This document shows positions 7,803 through 16,492 of a stretch of DNA of 64,000 nt, piece after piece. The translations under genes were made by a program, and so were the position numbers. Numbering within the stretch: position 1 is the first letter of the stretch; every line of letters begins with the position of its first letter. Source of the DNA: ELB16-189 sp018266435 (GTDB lineage: Bacteria; Bacteroidota; Bacteroidia; Cytophagales; Cyclobacteriaceae); contig CP126125.1 of assembly GCA_030123525.1 (NCBI GenBank), positions 3,472,001-3,536,000 on the forward strand, in the 5' to 3' direction. Below the pieces are notes generated by a model that saw only the letters and a list, made by a program, of their open reading frames with translations, ran no database searches and was not told the origin of the DNA.

Positions 7803-10149
7803 CGGGATTAGCATGAGCTGCCCGCAGCGCCTGTGTGCTAACAATCAGCAAGGCAAACACCAGGGCAATCATACCGGTAACCGGAAAGACCCACCACCCG
7901 ATTTCGGTTCTGATGGTATAACGATCTAAATATTTATCGAGCAACCACCAGGCTACCGGGGCTGAAATAACAAATGAAATAATCACCAACACCGAAAAAT
8001 CTTTCGATATCAAACCAACCAAGTTGGAAACGGATGCGCCCATCACTTTTCTTATGCCGATTTCCTTCGTTCGTTGTTCGGCCGTATAGGCGGCCAAGCC
8101 AAATAGCCCAAGCCCGGTAATAAAAATAGTGAGCGTAGCAAATAAGCTGGCCAGCTTACTGGTCAGATTAATCGTAGTAAATTTTTTCTGAAATTCCTGA
8201 TCGGCAAATCGGTAGGTAAAAGGATAGGCCGGTGAGTATTTTTCAAAAATGGATTTGACCGTATTGATAGAAGCCTGAAGGTCTTTTGTTTTTTTCAGAC
8301 GGATGGTAACTGATCCACCCCAATCATCGAGCACCATAAACAAAGGTTTTACGGGTTCATAAGGCGACCCCATCAATACGTTATCAACTACACCTATCAA
8401 TTTTCTTTTCTTGTCCCACAAGTCAAGCTCGGTGCCAATGATCGGCTCCTTTAAATTCATTAGCGCCAACCCGGCTTTGTTTATGATGATCGCTGATGAA
8501 TCGCTTTTAATATCTTCAGAAAAATCACGGCCTTCAATAACTTTTATACCCATTGTTTTTGTGTAGTCATATTCGGTAACAAGCGTAGTAAAGATTACTT
8601 TCAAACCTTCAGGCTTACCGGGCCACCCCACAAAGTTGTTGCTGTTGATATTGGTAATCTCGCTATTGGCGCGGGTTACAGCCTCCACCACGCCTGAGTT
8701 GAGCAGTTCAAGTTTAATCGGTATATAGTTTTTCTTCACTTCACTGGTAAAATCGGTAGCTACCAGGTTCTCCTGATCATATCCCAACGCACGGCCTTTC
8801 ACTAATTGAATTTGCCGGTAAATCACCAATGTGCCAATGATCAGCAAAATCGAAAAACCGAATTGCAGGGTTACCAAAACTTTGCGCGGAAGGCTGGCGT
8901 TTTTGCCAACGGTTGGTTTTCCTTTCAGTACTTTCACAGGCTGGAAAGACGAAAGATAAAACGCGGGATAACTCCCGGAAGCAATTCCTGTACAAAGAAT
9001 TGCACCTACTGAAATCAGCCAAAATTCTTTTGAGGCATAGTTGATGACCAATTCTTTTTCAACTAAAGAATTATAAACCGGCAAAAGAAGTTGAGCCAAG
9101 AGAATAGCTATGACAAATGCAAGAAAAGAAATGAGTGTTGATTCGCCAATAAATTGTAAAATCAATTCCACTCTTCGTGAACCAACGCTTTTGCGAATCC
9201 CAACCTCACGCGCACGGTGTTCAGACCGGGCGGTGGCCAGGTTCATAAAATTGATACAAGCAATGATCAAAATAAAAACAGCAATCACGGTAAAGAGTTG
9301 CACATAGTCGCTCATGCCGCTGGTCTCCACTCCGTTATCAAAATTTGAATAAAGCCTCCAGCGTGGCATGGGGTACAAAAACAATTCAGGTTTCATGTCT
9401 TTTTCGCCATGATTCTGCAACATCATTTTAATTGACTTATCAACAGCGGCCTTGTCGCCCGTCTCATTGGTTTCCACAAATACCTGAAATGAATAATTTC
9501 CCCAGTTGGTATTGTTTTTTTTAATCCATTCGCTCACTTGCTCCCTGAATTTCCATGTAAGCAAAAAATCAAATTGAAAGGAGGAGTTCTTGGGCACATT
9601 TTTGAGAATGCCTGTTACTTTGAGTTCGTGTTCGTTATCGAGGCGAATGGTTTTGTTGATGGGGTCTTCATTATCAAACAGTGCTTTGGCTACTGTTTCT
9701 GATATGATGATGGAACGCGGGTCATCTAAAACCTGAGCCGCATTACCCGCAAGCAGGGGAAATTCAAACATCTCCAGAAACTCTTCGGATACATAAAACC
9801 CCCGCTTCATTAATCGCTTTTCTCCGCCTGTTGAAATCAAATGGTCATACCCCCAATCAGTAACCGCTACCCGTTTAATGTGGCTGTCGGCTGTTTTCAA
9901 CGCTTCGTAAACCGGGAGAGGGACAGATTTCCATGATTTAACCCCTCCATCAAAATATGCGTTTGACCACACTTGTGAGAGGCGATCAACTTTGGGTATA
10001 AATTGATCGAATGAGATTTCGTCAATCACCCAAAGAAAAATAAGAACACTGCAGGTGATGCCAATAGCTAAGCCTGAGATATTGATGAACGAGTACATTC
10101 TGTTTTTCAGAAGATTTCGAGTGGCAATGAGCAGGTAGTTTTTCAGCAT
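7780..10149 (-). CDS. MacB/FtsX-type ABC transporter permease
   Basis: A 789-residue inner-membrane protein of the duplicated FtsX/MacB permease type common in Cytophagales. It starts with a cytoplasmic stub and first helix (LLIATRNLLKNRMYSFINISG, a hallmark of the family), then a MacB-like periplasmic core (FxISEEFLEMF). An FtsX block of about three helices follows (ATARSEHRAREVGIRKSVGS), then a second periplasmic domain and a second FtsX block (TAEQRTKEIGIRKVMGAS). No ATPase gene is adjacent, so the partner must be encoded elsewhere; such lone permeases are usual in this phylum. Likely functions are lipoprotein or peptide export or mechanotransmission. It is followed by 23 bp of tail overlap with the PAP2 gene. 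Confidence 0.88.
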   Translation of the reverse strand: MLKNYLLIATRNLLKNRMYSFINISGLAIGITCSVLIFLWVIDEISFDQFIPKVDRLSQVWSNAYFDGGVKSWKSVPLPVYEALKTADSHIKRVAVTDWGYDHLISTGGEKRLMKRGFYVSEEFLEMFEFPLLAGNAAQVLDDPRSIIISETVAKALFDNEDPINKTIRLDNEHELKVTGILKNVPKNSSFQFDFLLTWKFREQVSEWIKKNNTNWGNYSFQVFVETNETGDKAAVDKSIKMMLQNHGEKDMKPELFLYPMPRWRLYSNFDNGVETSGMSDYVQLFTVIAVFILIIACINFMNLATARSEHRAREVGIRKSVGSRRVELILQFIGESTLISFLAFVIAILLAQLLLPVYNSLVEKELVINYASKEFWLISVGAILCTGIASGSYPAFYLSSFQPVKVLKGKPTVGKNASLPRKVLVTLQFGFSILLIIGTLVIYRQIQLVKGRALGYDQENLVATDFTSEVKKNYIPIKLELLNSGVVEAVTRANSEITNINSNNFVGWPGKPEGLKVIFTTLVTEYDYTKTMGIKVIEGRDFSEDIKSDSSAIIINKAGLALMNLKEPIIGTELDLWDKKRKLIGVVDNVLMGSPYEPVKPLFMVLDDWGGSVTIRLKKTKDLQASINTVKSIFEKYSPAYPFTYRFADQEFQKKFTTINLTSKLASLFATLTIFITGLGLFGLAAYTAEQRTKEIGIRKVMGASVSNLVGLISKDFSVLVIISFVISAPVAWWLLDKYLDRYTIRTEIGWWVFPVTGMIALVFALLIVSTQALRAAHANPATSLRND

Positions 10150-10297
10150 GACTCTGGCTTTTTGTTATTTACTCCGGTCTTTTAAAAAAGTAACAGCAAT
10201 CCAACTATTTTTTCATGATAGACACATGAACTATAGGGGGGTTGCAGATTCTTAAAAAAAAATACGAGTATTCGCTATGCCTGATACTGTCACACAG

Positions 10298-10334
10298 TAA
10301 AAAAATAGCCCGCACAGCATACACCGTGCGGGCT
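10298..10334 (-). terminator. Rho-independent terminator after hsp20
   Basis: A perfect 9-bp stem (AGCCCGCAC at 10307-10315, GTGCGGGCT at 10326-10334) with a 10-nt loop. Read on the minus strand, it is followed by ATTTTTTTA. It sits 25 bp past the hsp20 stop codon. Confidence 0.85.
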
Positions 10335-10358
10335 CTCCCCTAACCTAAACCCCAAGTC

Positions 10359-10787
10359 TTACGCAACTTTTATCACTTGCTTTAAGGCTTTCTTTTCATC
10401 TTTAGGAATGTTCAATTCCAAAATACCATTGTTGTATTTGGCATTGATCTTCGTGCTGTCCACATTTTCGGGTAAAGTAAACGTGCGGCTAAACGAACCA
10501 TACTGTGTTTCGATCGAATGAAAGTTTTTCTCTTTCTTTTCATTGGTGAACTTACGTTCGCCACTAACAGTGAGGTAATTGTCGTTCACTTCGATCTTGA
10601 AATCTTCTTTATTCAAACCAGGCACAGCTACCTGAACTTCGTATGAGTTTTCATTTTCGATCAGGTCAACTTTAGGAGTAAATGTACTCCCACCATTGCG
10701 GGTCAGTGATTCATTAAACAACCGATCTACCATGCTGCTGAACGAAGACGGTACGAAATCATTTGGGTTATAACGGATGATGCTCAT
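10359..10787 (-). CDS. Small heat-shock protein, Hsp20/alpha-crystallin family
   Basis: An ATP-independent holdase chaperone that binds unfolding proteins in the cytoplasm. The 142 residues contain the alpha-crystallin domain at about 37-140: PKVDLIENENSYEVQVAVPGL, the conserved GLNKEDFKIEV segment, YLTVSGERK, and the A-x-x-x-N-G-I-L-E-L signature (AKYNNGILELNIP). The C-terminal tail has an I-x-V motif (IKV) for oligomer contacts. The N-terminal arm is short. It is monocistronic, with its own terminator (10298-10334) and inverted repeats upstream, as expected for a stress-controlled gene. Confidence 0.95.
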   Translation of the reverse strand: MSIIRYNPNDFVPSSFSSMVDRLFNESLTRNGGSTFTPKVDLIENENSYEVQVAVPGLNKEDFKIEVNDNYLTVSGERKFTNEKKEKNFHSIETQYGSFSRTFTLPENVDSTKINAKYNNGILELNIPKDEKKALKQVIKVA

Positions 10788-10806
10788 AGTTTTTATTTTT
10801 TTAGTT

Positions 10807-10867
10807 AAACATGTTTTTTAAGCTCATGCTTATCCTTTAGTGAAAACTATGCCGAAGCAATTATTGC
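10807..10867 (-). promoter_or_regulatory. Cluster of short inverted repeats upstream of hsp20
   Basis: Three palindromes lie within 80 bp of the hsp20 start: AAACATGTTT (10807-10816), TAAGC-ATGA-GCTTA on the minus strand (10819-10832) and GCAATTATTGC (10857-10867). None matches the CIRCE element. They could be operators for a heat-shock regulator or chance features in AT-rich DNA. Confidence 0.3.
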
Positions 10868-10930
10868 ATAGAATTAAGCCAATTTGACTTGATTACAAGC
10901 TAATATTTGCATTTTTTAAGACAGAATGTC

Positions 10931-12655
10931 TTAAATACGAGCCTGATACGTATATAATTCAAAATACCTTCCCTTTCTTTCAATCAGTTCATCGTGTTTG
11001 CCTCGCTCGGCAATCTGGCCATTTTCAATCACCAGAATTTGGTCAGCCTGACGGATAGTACTTAAGCGGTGTGCAATGACAAACGTAGTACGGCCTTTCA
11101 TCAGCGTGCGCAAGCTTTCCTGAATGTAGCTTTCGCTTTCGGTATCGAGATTGGAAGTGGCTTCGTCAAGAATGAGTACTCTTGGATCAGATAAAATAGC
11201 TCGCGCTATGGCTACGCGCTGCCGCTGCCCGCCTGAAAGTTTTACACCACGCTCACCAATTACCGTTTCCAATCCAGATTCAAACCGGTTGACGAACTCG
11301 TCCACATAAGATGCTTTTACAGCATTCGTCAATTCTTCCTCCGTAGCATTGGGTCGTGGAAATAAAATATTTTCGCGGATAGTTCCTTCAAACAAAAAAT
11401 CATCTTGCAGCACCACACCCAACTGGCTGCGGTAGCTATTGAGTGAAACCGTAGAAAGATCAATACCGTCCACCGTTATTTTTCCGCTGACGGGATTTAA
11501 AAAAGAAGCCGCCAACCCGGCAATGGTTGTTTTGCCCGAACCTGACGTACCTACCAGGGCAATCACACTGCCGGGCTTTGCTTCAAAGCTCACATTGTTT
11601 AATACTGTTTTTCCTTCATCATAAGCGAAAGAAACATTTTCAAAAATGATATCTCCATGAATCGTTCCAATTTTATTTATACGCGTGGTGCTGTCATCTT
11701 CAGTTGGGGTATTCATAATCTCTTCGGTGCGGTCTAACCCGGCAAAAGCTTCCGTCAACTGGCTGCCGATGTTGCTCATTTGCACGATGGGCGCCACCAT
11801 AAAAACCATGAACATAGTAAACTGCAAAAAATCTCCGGCTGTCAAATTAAAATATCCACTCAACCCCATGATGCCCACACTGGCGAGGCCCACCAGAAAT
11901 GTTCCAGAGCTTGTAACAAAACTCGTTGAGGTTAAACTCTTCTTTACGTTTTGAAACAATTTCTCAACGCCCTCTTCAAAGACTTTTATTTCTTGTTGCT
12001 CAGCATTAAATCCTTTGATCACCCTCATGCCGTTGAGTGTTTCAGTAAGGCGGCCGGTAACATCGGCTGTGATTTTTCCGCGTTCACGAAAAACAGGACG
12101 TATGATAGCAAATGCTTTGAGCGTGATCACGCCAAAGATTGACATGGGCAACAAGACGAACAGTGTCATCCAGGGGCTGATGTGGATTAAAAATACAATG
12201 GATACAATGGCTGTGAGAATTCCACCCACTAATTGCACCAGTCCGGTGCCCACCAAATTCCTAACCCCCTCCACATCATTCATCACTCTTGATACCAGTG
12301 CTCCTGCTTTTTGATTATCAAAATAGCGAATGGGCAATCGCAACAAATGCTTCTGCACACTCGATCGAAGTACTGAAATCAAATGTTGAGCTTCTACACT
12401 CAACAGTTTGGTGAGCACAAACGAGGTAACAGACTGAATTAAGATAGCAACCACCACCAAGGTTAGTAACATAGGCAACTTATCCATGTTGTGCTTAACC
12501 AGAATATCATCCATAAAAGGCTTGGTTGCCCACGGAGGAACTAGCCCGGCTGCACTGCGAATAATAATAAGAAGCAAGCCGATCAACAGAAGACCTCTGC
12601 GCGGCCACACTATTGTTTTAAAAACCTGGCCGATGGTCACTTTGGATTTAGACAT
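10931..12655 (-). CDS. MsbA-like ABC exporter (fused permease and ATPase)
   Basis: A half-size type IV ABC exporter of 574 residues in the inner membrane. Residues about 15-300 form a six-helix transmembrane domain. The nucleotide-binding domain follows, with Walker A (GTSGSGKTT), Q-loop (VVLQDDFLFEGTIREN), ABC signature (LSGGQRQR), Walker B (ILILDEATSNLDTES, with VLILDEA) and H-loop (IAHRLST). It should work as a homodimer. Similarity to MsbA suggests lipid A-core or other hydrophobic export, but the substrate is not fixed by sequence. It is on the minus strand downstream of the thioesterase with a 110-bp gap. Confidence 0.92.
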   Translation of the reverse strand: MSKSKVTIGQVFKTIVWPRRGLLLIGLLLIIIRSAAGLVPPWATKPFMDDILVKHNMDKLPMLLTLVVVAILIQSVTSFVLTKLLSVEAQHLISVLRSSVQKHLLRLPIRYFDNQKAGALVSRVMNDVEGVRNLVGTGLVQLVGGILTAIVSIVFLIHISPWMTLFVLLPMSIFGVITLKAFAIIRPVFRERGKITADVTGRLTETLNGMRVIKGFNAEQQEIKVFEEGVEKLFQNVKKSLTSTSFVTSSGTFLVGLASVGIMGLSGYFNLTAGDFLQFTMFMVFMVAPIVQMSNIGSQLTEAFAGLDRTEEIMNTPTEDDSTTRINKIGTIHGDIIFENVSFAYDEGKTVLNNVSFEAKPGSVIALVGTSGSGKTTIAGLAASFLNPVSGKITVDGIDLSTVSLNSYRSQLGVVLQDDFLFEGTIRENILFPRPNATEEELTNAVKASYVDEFVNRFESGLETVIGERGVKLSGGQRQRVAIARAILSDPRVLILDEATSNLDTESESYIQESLRTLMKGRTTFVIAHRLSTIRQADQILVIENGQIAERGKHDELIERKGRYFELYTYQARI

Positions 12656-12765
12656 ATTTTTATTTTCTGATTGCAGTTACAAGTACCCTTGTTGAATGAC
12701 GATGAGGAAAAAATTTTATTTTATACGGAGAAAATATTTTTTGAAAGAATTGATACCCACGCGGA

Positions 12766-13158
12766 TTAATACCTTTCCCCAAAAATCTTATTCATCTTTT
12801 CTTTCTTTAGCATTTTTTGTCCGGTTATACCAGTGGCAATAATTCTTTCTCCCACGTTGGCTTTAATAGAGCTGATTAATTCATTTCTTTCCATTTTTTC
12901 AACGGTGGCGGTAATAATAACCTCCTCTCCTACAAAGGCCGGACTATTATGTTCGATATGAAGGAGTGTGCCAACGCCTTCTTCATCATCCTCTTTCATT
13001 TCAAGAAAAAACAATCGCGATGACCACTCAAAATCACGGGCGAGTGCAAACGTAGAGTAAACCCGGTGAAGCAACTCTCCGTTGAAGATGGCACAATCAT
13101 TCTCAGAAACTACTTTCTTGTAAAATTTACTATCTCCTGTCTTAAATATTTTTTTCAT
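12766..13158 (-). CDS. Hotdog-fold thioesterase, FlK-like
   Basis: A 130-residue acyl-CoA thioesterase of the FlK (fluoroacetyl-CoA thioesterase) family. By-eye alignment gives Thr36, Glu44 and His70 (in VGTLLHIEHNSP). Their spacings (8 and 26) equal those of the FlK triad Thr42/Glu50/His76. The family VGT-x5-H pattern and the following FVGEEVIITATV strand fit the hotdog fold. With the same offset, the FlK gate Phe36 corresponds to Leu30, so fluoroacetyl-CoA selectivity is unlikely; a small acyl-CoA housekeeping substrate is more probable. The mscL terminator ends directly before its ATG. Confidence 0.8.
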   Translation of the reverse strand: MKKIFKTGDSKFYKKVVSENDCAIFNGELLHRVYSTFALARDFEWSSRLFFLEMKEDDEEGVGTLLHIEHNSPAFVGEEVIITATVEKMERNELISSIKANVGERIIATGITGQKMLKKEKMNKIFGERY

Positions 13159-13188
13159 AAAAAAGCATCACCTGAAAACAAGTGATGC
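13159..13188 (-). terminator. Rho-independent terminator after mscL
   Basis: The stem GCATCAC (13165-13171) pairs with GTGATGC (13182-13188). On the minus strand it is followed by TTTTTT running straight into the ATG of the thioesterase (13156-13158). It terminates mscL transcription, or acts as an attenuator for the thioesterase. Confidence 0.75.
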
Positions 13189-13212
13189 CACAATTAAAGT
13201 TCTTTTCCGAAT

Positions 13213-13587
13213 TTATTTTTTTAGTAAATCACGTATCTCGGTCAGTAACTGAATATCTGCCGGTGGAGGTGCCGGGGCTGCCGGTGCGGCTTGTTCCTTG
13301 CGCTGTGCCCGGTTAATTCCTTTTATGATTAAGAATAACACAAAAGCAACAATGATAAAATTAAGAACAGATGCCAGAAAGACTCCATATTTTACTGTGC
13401 CTAATACCGTTAGTTCGCTCAACCGAGAAAGGTTGGCTGCATCAAGTGCAGGCTTCAATACTAGGGGTGTGATCACATCATCAATGAGCGAGCCTACAAT
13501 TTTATTAAACGCGGCTCCAATCACCACACCGACTGCCAAGTCGATGACGCTGCCACGCATGGCAAAGGCTTTGAATTCTTTAAGCAT
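13213..13587 (-). CDS. mscL: Large-conductance mechanosensitive channel
   Basis: An inner-membrane homopentameric safety valve that opens under hypo-osmotic tension. The 124 residues show the family N-terminus (EFKAFAMRGSVIDLAVGVVIGAAF, helix S1 and TM1 with the Gly/Ala gate), a periplasmic loop, TM2 (GVFLASVLNFIIVAFVLFLIIKGIN) and a C-terminal helix (LLTEIRDLLKK). The linker before the last helix is enriched in Ala and Pro (AAPAAPAPPP). The gene ends with its own terminator and follows the DUF3108 gene on the minus strand by 66 bp. Confidence 0.96.
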   Translation of the reverse strand: MLKEFKAFAMRGSVIDLAVGVVIGAAFNKIVGSLIDDVITPLVLKPALDAANLSRLSELTVLGTVKYGVFLASVLNFIIVAFVLFLIIKGINRAQRKEQAAPAAPAPPPADIQLLTEIRDLLKK

Positions 13588-13653
13588 ATAAAAAGGGTTA
13601 GGTTTTGTGCGTTAAAAATACCAATCAGAACTAATTCAACAAACAGGTTTGAT

Positions 13654-14469
13654 TTATTTTGAAACAATTTTAAATTGATTTTTCAAGCCTCTAAAACTGG
13701 TAAGTTCCGTTCCGGCATGACCGATGAACATCTTGGCATCTACTTTAACCGGAACCTGATTACCATCGGCCGATATCCAAGCGGTGATTGAATTTTTCCC
13801 GCGGAAAAGTTGGTTATCAGGCATGATGGGAATGAGCTTATAACACGGTACATTACCAAAGTCCATTTCGATTGTTTCTTTTCCAAAATAGATAATCTTA
13901 AAATTGTATGATTTGTCTTCAAAAAAACCGCTGACCGCGAGAGTATCTCCCACGTTAAGTTTAGTAAAATTGATTACGCGCAAATACATAAATCCGGCAA
14001 CTATATCACGCACTTCTCTGGGTATTGGATATGTTTTTGGTTTGCCAAATTTGCCCGTTTGCTTATCGGCTACGTTTACACTTGCCTGCGATAAATCGTG
14101 ATCATAGGTTATGATTTCATTAAGCCGGTAGTTGCCTTCCTGAATTTTTCGATACGATTCGTGTGTAATCAACCTTGCCGTATCAATGTAAGCTCCCCAG
14201 TTATCATTCACTTTAGAAATCCAGGTAGCCATACCCAGAGTTTGCATGTAAGCATCAACCTTGTAGCAGGGGTGTTCATTTTTGACATAGTATTTGTTAT
14301 CAACCGTAGTTACTCCTTTGCCTACGGTAAAAAAGCCAAGGTACATCCGGTAATCCAATTGCTCACCGGTGCTGATGGTCTTGTTACGAGAAGTGCTATC
14401 AACACTCAACTGACTGAAGGCCGCCAGTGTCATCAAAATCAATGAGAAAAATACCCAACGCATAATCAA
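13654..14469 (-). CDS. DUF3108 domain secreted protein
   Basis: A 271-residue exported protein. The signal peptide spans residues 1-19 (RWVFFSLILMTLAAFS). The rest matches DUF3108: GEQLDYRMYLGFFTVGKG near the start, paired Tyr/Asp-rich beta strands, AGFMYLRVINF in the middle and ISADGNQVPVKVDAKMFIG near the end. DUF3108 proteins are predicted periplasmic beta proteins of unknown activity, often linked to the envelope; that is family knowledge, not shown here. The gene lies 40 bp downstream of dapD and 66 bp upstream of mscL on the same strand, so co-transcription with dapD is likely. Confidence 0.85.
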   Translation of the reverse strand: MIMRWVFFSLILMTLAAFSQLSVDSTSRNKTISTGEQLDYRMYLGFFTVGKGVTTVDNKYYVKNEHPCYKVDAYMQTLGMATWISKVNDNWGAYIDTARLITHESYRKIQEGNYRLNEIITYDHDLSQASVNVADKQTGKFGKPKTYPIPREVRDIVAGFMYLRVINFTKLNVGDTLAVSGFFEDKSYNFKIIYFGKETIEMDFGNVPCYKLIPIMPDNQLFRGKNSITAWISADGNQVPVKVDAKMFIGHAGTELTSFRGLKNQFKIVSK

Positions 14470-14509
14470 AATTAAAACCTCTATACCACATATTCAAAGC
14501 CAATCTTGA

Positions 14510-15322
14510 TTAAACTGAAACGCTATTCTCGCGGAGCGCATCGTTTAAGGAAGTTTTTTTATCGGTACTCTCTTTTCTCGTTCCAATAATAAGTGCACAG
14601 GGTACGTGGTACTCCCCTGCCGCAAATATTTTAGGTATTGTTCCGGGTATAACCACCGAGCGCGGAGGTACATACCCTTTGTGCTCAACAGGTAAGTTGC
14701 CCGTAACATCAATAATTTTTGAACTGGCTGTGAGTACCACATTGGCCCCCAATACCGCCTCTTTGCCTACACGAACTCCCTCAACGATAATGCAGCGCGA
14801 ACCAATGAACGCATTGTCTTCAATGATCACAGGGGCAGCCTGAACCGGCTCAAGCACTCCGCCAATGCCCACGCCTCCACTCAGGTGAACATTCTTGCCA
14901 ATTTGAGCACAACTTCCCACAGTTGCCCAGGTATCCACCATAGTGCCTTCATCTACGTAAGCACCGATGTTGACATACGAGGGCATCATAATCACCCCTT
15001 TATTTACAAATGAACCATGCCGGGCAATGGCATGAGGTACTACACGCACCCCCAATTCTTTATAGTTCTTTTTTAATGCAATCTTATCATAAAACTCAAA
15101 AGGCCCTACTTCTATCGTTTCCATTGGTTGGATGGGGAAATAAAGAATCACGGCTTTTTTAATCCACTCATTCACTTTCCAACCTTCCGCAAGCGGTTCG
15201 GCTACACGCAGTTTTCCCTGATCAAGAAGATCAATCACTTCACGTATGGCTCGCTGTGTTTCAGTTGATTTAATCCGTTCACGGTCAGCCCATGCTTGTT
15301 CTATTTTTTCCTGGAGTTGCAT
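14510..15322 (-). CDS. dapD: Tetrahydrodipicolinate N-succinyltransferase
   Basis: Catalyses succinyl-CoA-dependent acylation of tetrahydrodipicolinate in the lysine and meso-diaminopimelate pathway, feeding peptidoglycan. The 270 residues show the N-terminal helical domain, the family segment RVVPHAIARHGSFV, then left-handed beta-helix hexapeptide repeats (VGSCAQIGKNVHLSGGVGIG, DNAFIGSRCIIVEGV). The C-terminal GEYHVPCALIIGTR segment is also typical. The start ATG lies only 23 bp from the divergent glycosyltransferase start. The DUF3108 gene follows on the same strand. Confidence 0.96.
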   Translation of the reverse strand: MQLQEKIEQAWADRERIKSTETQRAIREVIDLLDQGKLRVAEPLAEGWKVNEWIKKAVILYFPIQPMETIEVGPFEFYDKIALKKNYKELGVRVVPHAIARHGSFVNKGVIMMPSYVNIGAYVDEGTMVDTWATVGSCAQIGKNVHLSGGVGIGGVLEPVQAAPVIIEDNAFIGSRCIIVEGVRVGKEAVLGANVVLTASSKIIDVTGNLPVEHKGYVPPRSVVIPGTIPKIFAAGEYHVPCALIIGTRKESTDKKTSLNDALRENSVSV

Positions 15323-15345
15323 TTATGTTTTACTTTTAAATCGGG

Positions 15346-16455
15346 ATGCAAGAAATAAAAAAAAACAGAATAGTCCTCGCTTCGGTACTTAAGCCTGTAG
15401 ATGAGCCGCGCATGTTTGAGCGCCTTGGGCAATCATTGGCAACCAACGGATACGAAGTTTTTATCATTGGCCAAGTACCGGCCTCCGCTAAAATCGTTGA
15501 GGGGGTACACTTTGTTTCGCATAACAAAATTAACCGAATCAGCACCAGACGAATTATGATCCGGTTTAAAATACTGAAGAAAATATTCTCAATCAGGCCA
15601 AACATTCTGATTGTCACCACCCACGAACTACTTGGCATAGCTCTGCTCTACAAACTGCTGACTCGAAATAAAATCGTATATGATGTGCAAGAGAATTATT
15701 GCATGAATTTGATGCACACTCACGCATGGCCGCAAATATTACGGTGGCCCATGGCAATGACTATCCGGTTGAAAGAAACCTTCTCTGCTCCTTTTATTTC
15801 AAAATTTATTCTCGCAGAAAACTGTTACAGCCATGAATTATTTTTTACAAAAAATAATTCAGTTGTGGTTGAAAATAAATGTCGTGTGCCCACTGGTTTT
15901 CTGCGAAAGCCATCGCACGAAAACATAAAACTTATCTTTACCGGAACCCTTGCAGAAAGCACCGGGATCTTTCAAGCCATTGCGTTAGCTAAGAAGCTTT
16001 ATACCGAAGAGCCCCTGATTCGGTTAAAAATTGTTGGGTATTGTCCAATGCAGAGTACACTAAAAAAAATACATAACGAAATCAGAAACAGTCACTTCAT
16101 CACAATAACCGGAGGAGATGAGTTTGTTTCACATGAAGTCATCTTAAAAGAAATAGCCTCCGCGCACTTCGGTATTGTGTATTACCCTCATTCGCCTCAC
16201 ACCATTAATAAAATACCAAGCAAGTTGTACGAGTACCTGGCCTGTCAATTACCGATTTTGCTTCAACCCAATCCAAAATGGATTAACCTATGCCAACCGC
16301 ACCACTCATGTATTGTGGTTGATTTTGGCCATTTGGATACAGCCTCAATCTTGTCTAAAACGAAAGAAGGCAAATTTTACCCTTCTGAAATCGATAGCGC
16401 CAAGTGGCCGGTTGAAGAAGCAACGCTGATTGCCTGTATTAAATCGTTGAACTAA
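15346..16455 (+). CDS. GT-B fold glycosyltransferase (GT4-like)
   Basis: A 369-residue putative sugar transferase. The N-terminal Rossmann-like half starts RIVLASVLKPVDEPRMFERLGQ and contains a DVQEN segment. The C-terminal half has the nucleotide-sugar-binding pattern (LIFTGTLAESTGIFQAI, then HFGIVYYP...INKIPSKLYEYLACQLPIL, resembling the GT4 E-x7-E region). No membrane segment or signal is seen. Donor and acceptor cannot be named; such enzymes usually decorate lipids, polysaccharide or glycoproteins. It stands alone, not in a polysaccharide cluster. It is transcribed away from dapD with a 23-bp gap. Confidence 0.8.
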   Translation: MQEIKKNRIVLASVLKPVDEPRMFERLGQSLATNGYEVFIIGQVPASAKIVEGVHFVSHNKINRISTRRIMIRFKILKKIFSIRPNILIVTTHELLGIALLYKLLTRNKIVYDVQENYCMNLMHTHAWPQILRWPMAMTIRLKETFSAPFISKFILAENCYSHELFFTKNNSVVVENKCRVPTGFLRKPSHENIKLIFTGTLAESTGIFQAIALAKKLYTEEPLIRLKIVGYCPMQSTLKKIHNEIRNSHFITITGGDEFVSHEVILKEIASAHFGIVYYPHSPHTINKIPSKLYEYLACQLPILLQPNPKWINLCQPHHSCIVVDFGHLDTASILSKTKEGKFYPSEIDSAKWPVEEATLIACIKSLN

Positions 16456-16478
16456 TAGTTTAGGTTACTCTAAATTAT

Positions 16479-16486
16479 TATTTTTG
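16479..16486 (+). promoter_or_regulatory. -7 promoter element of the DtxR-type gene
   Basis: TATTTTTG matches the Bacteroidota -7 consensus TAnnTTTG and ends 6 bp before the ATG at 16493. Transcription would then start at or next to the start codon, giving a leaderless mRNA. The -33 element is not clear. Confidence 0.4.
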
Positions 16487-16492
16487 TAAACC

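Noticed and set aside
10918..10932. AAGACA-GAA-TGTCTT palindrome at the end of the ABC exporter gene as a terminator
   Set aside because: On the minus strand it is followed by an A run and not a T run, and the stem is only 6 bp.
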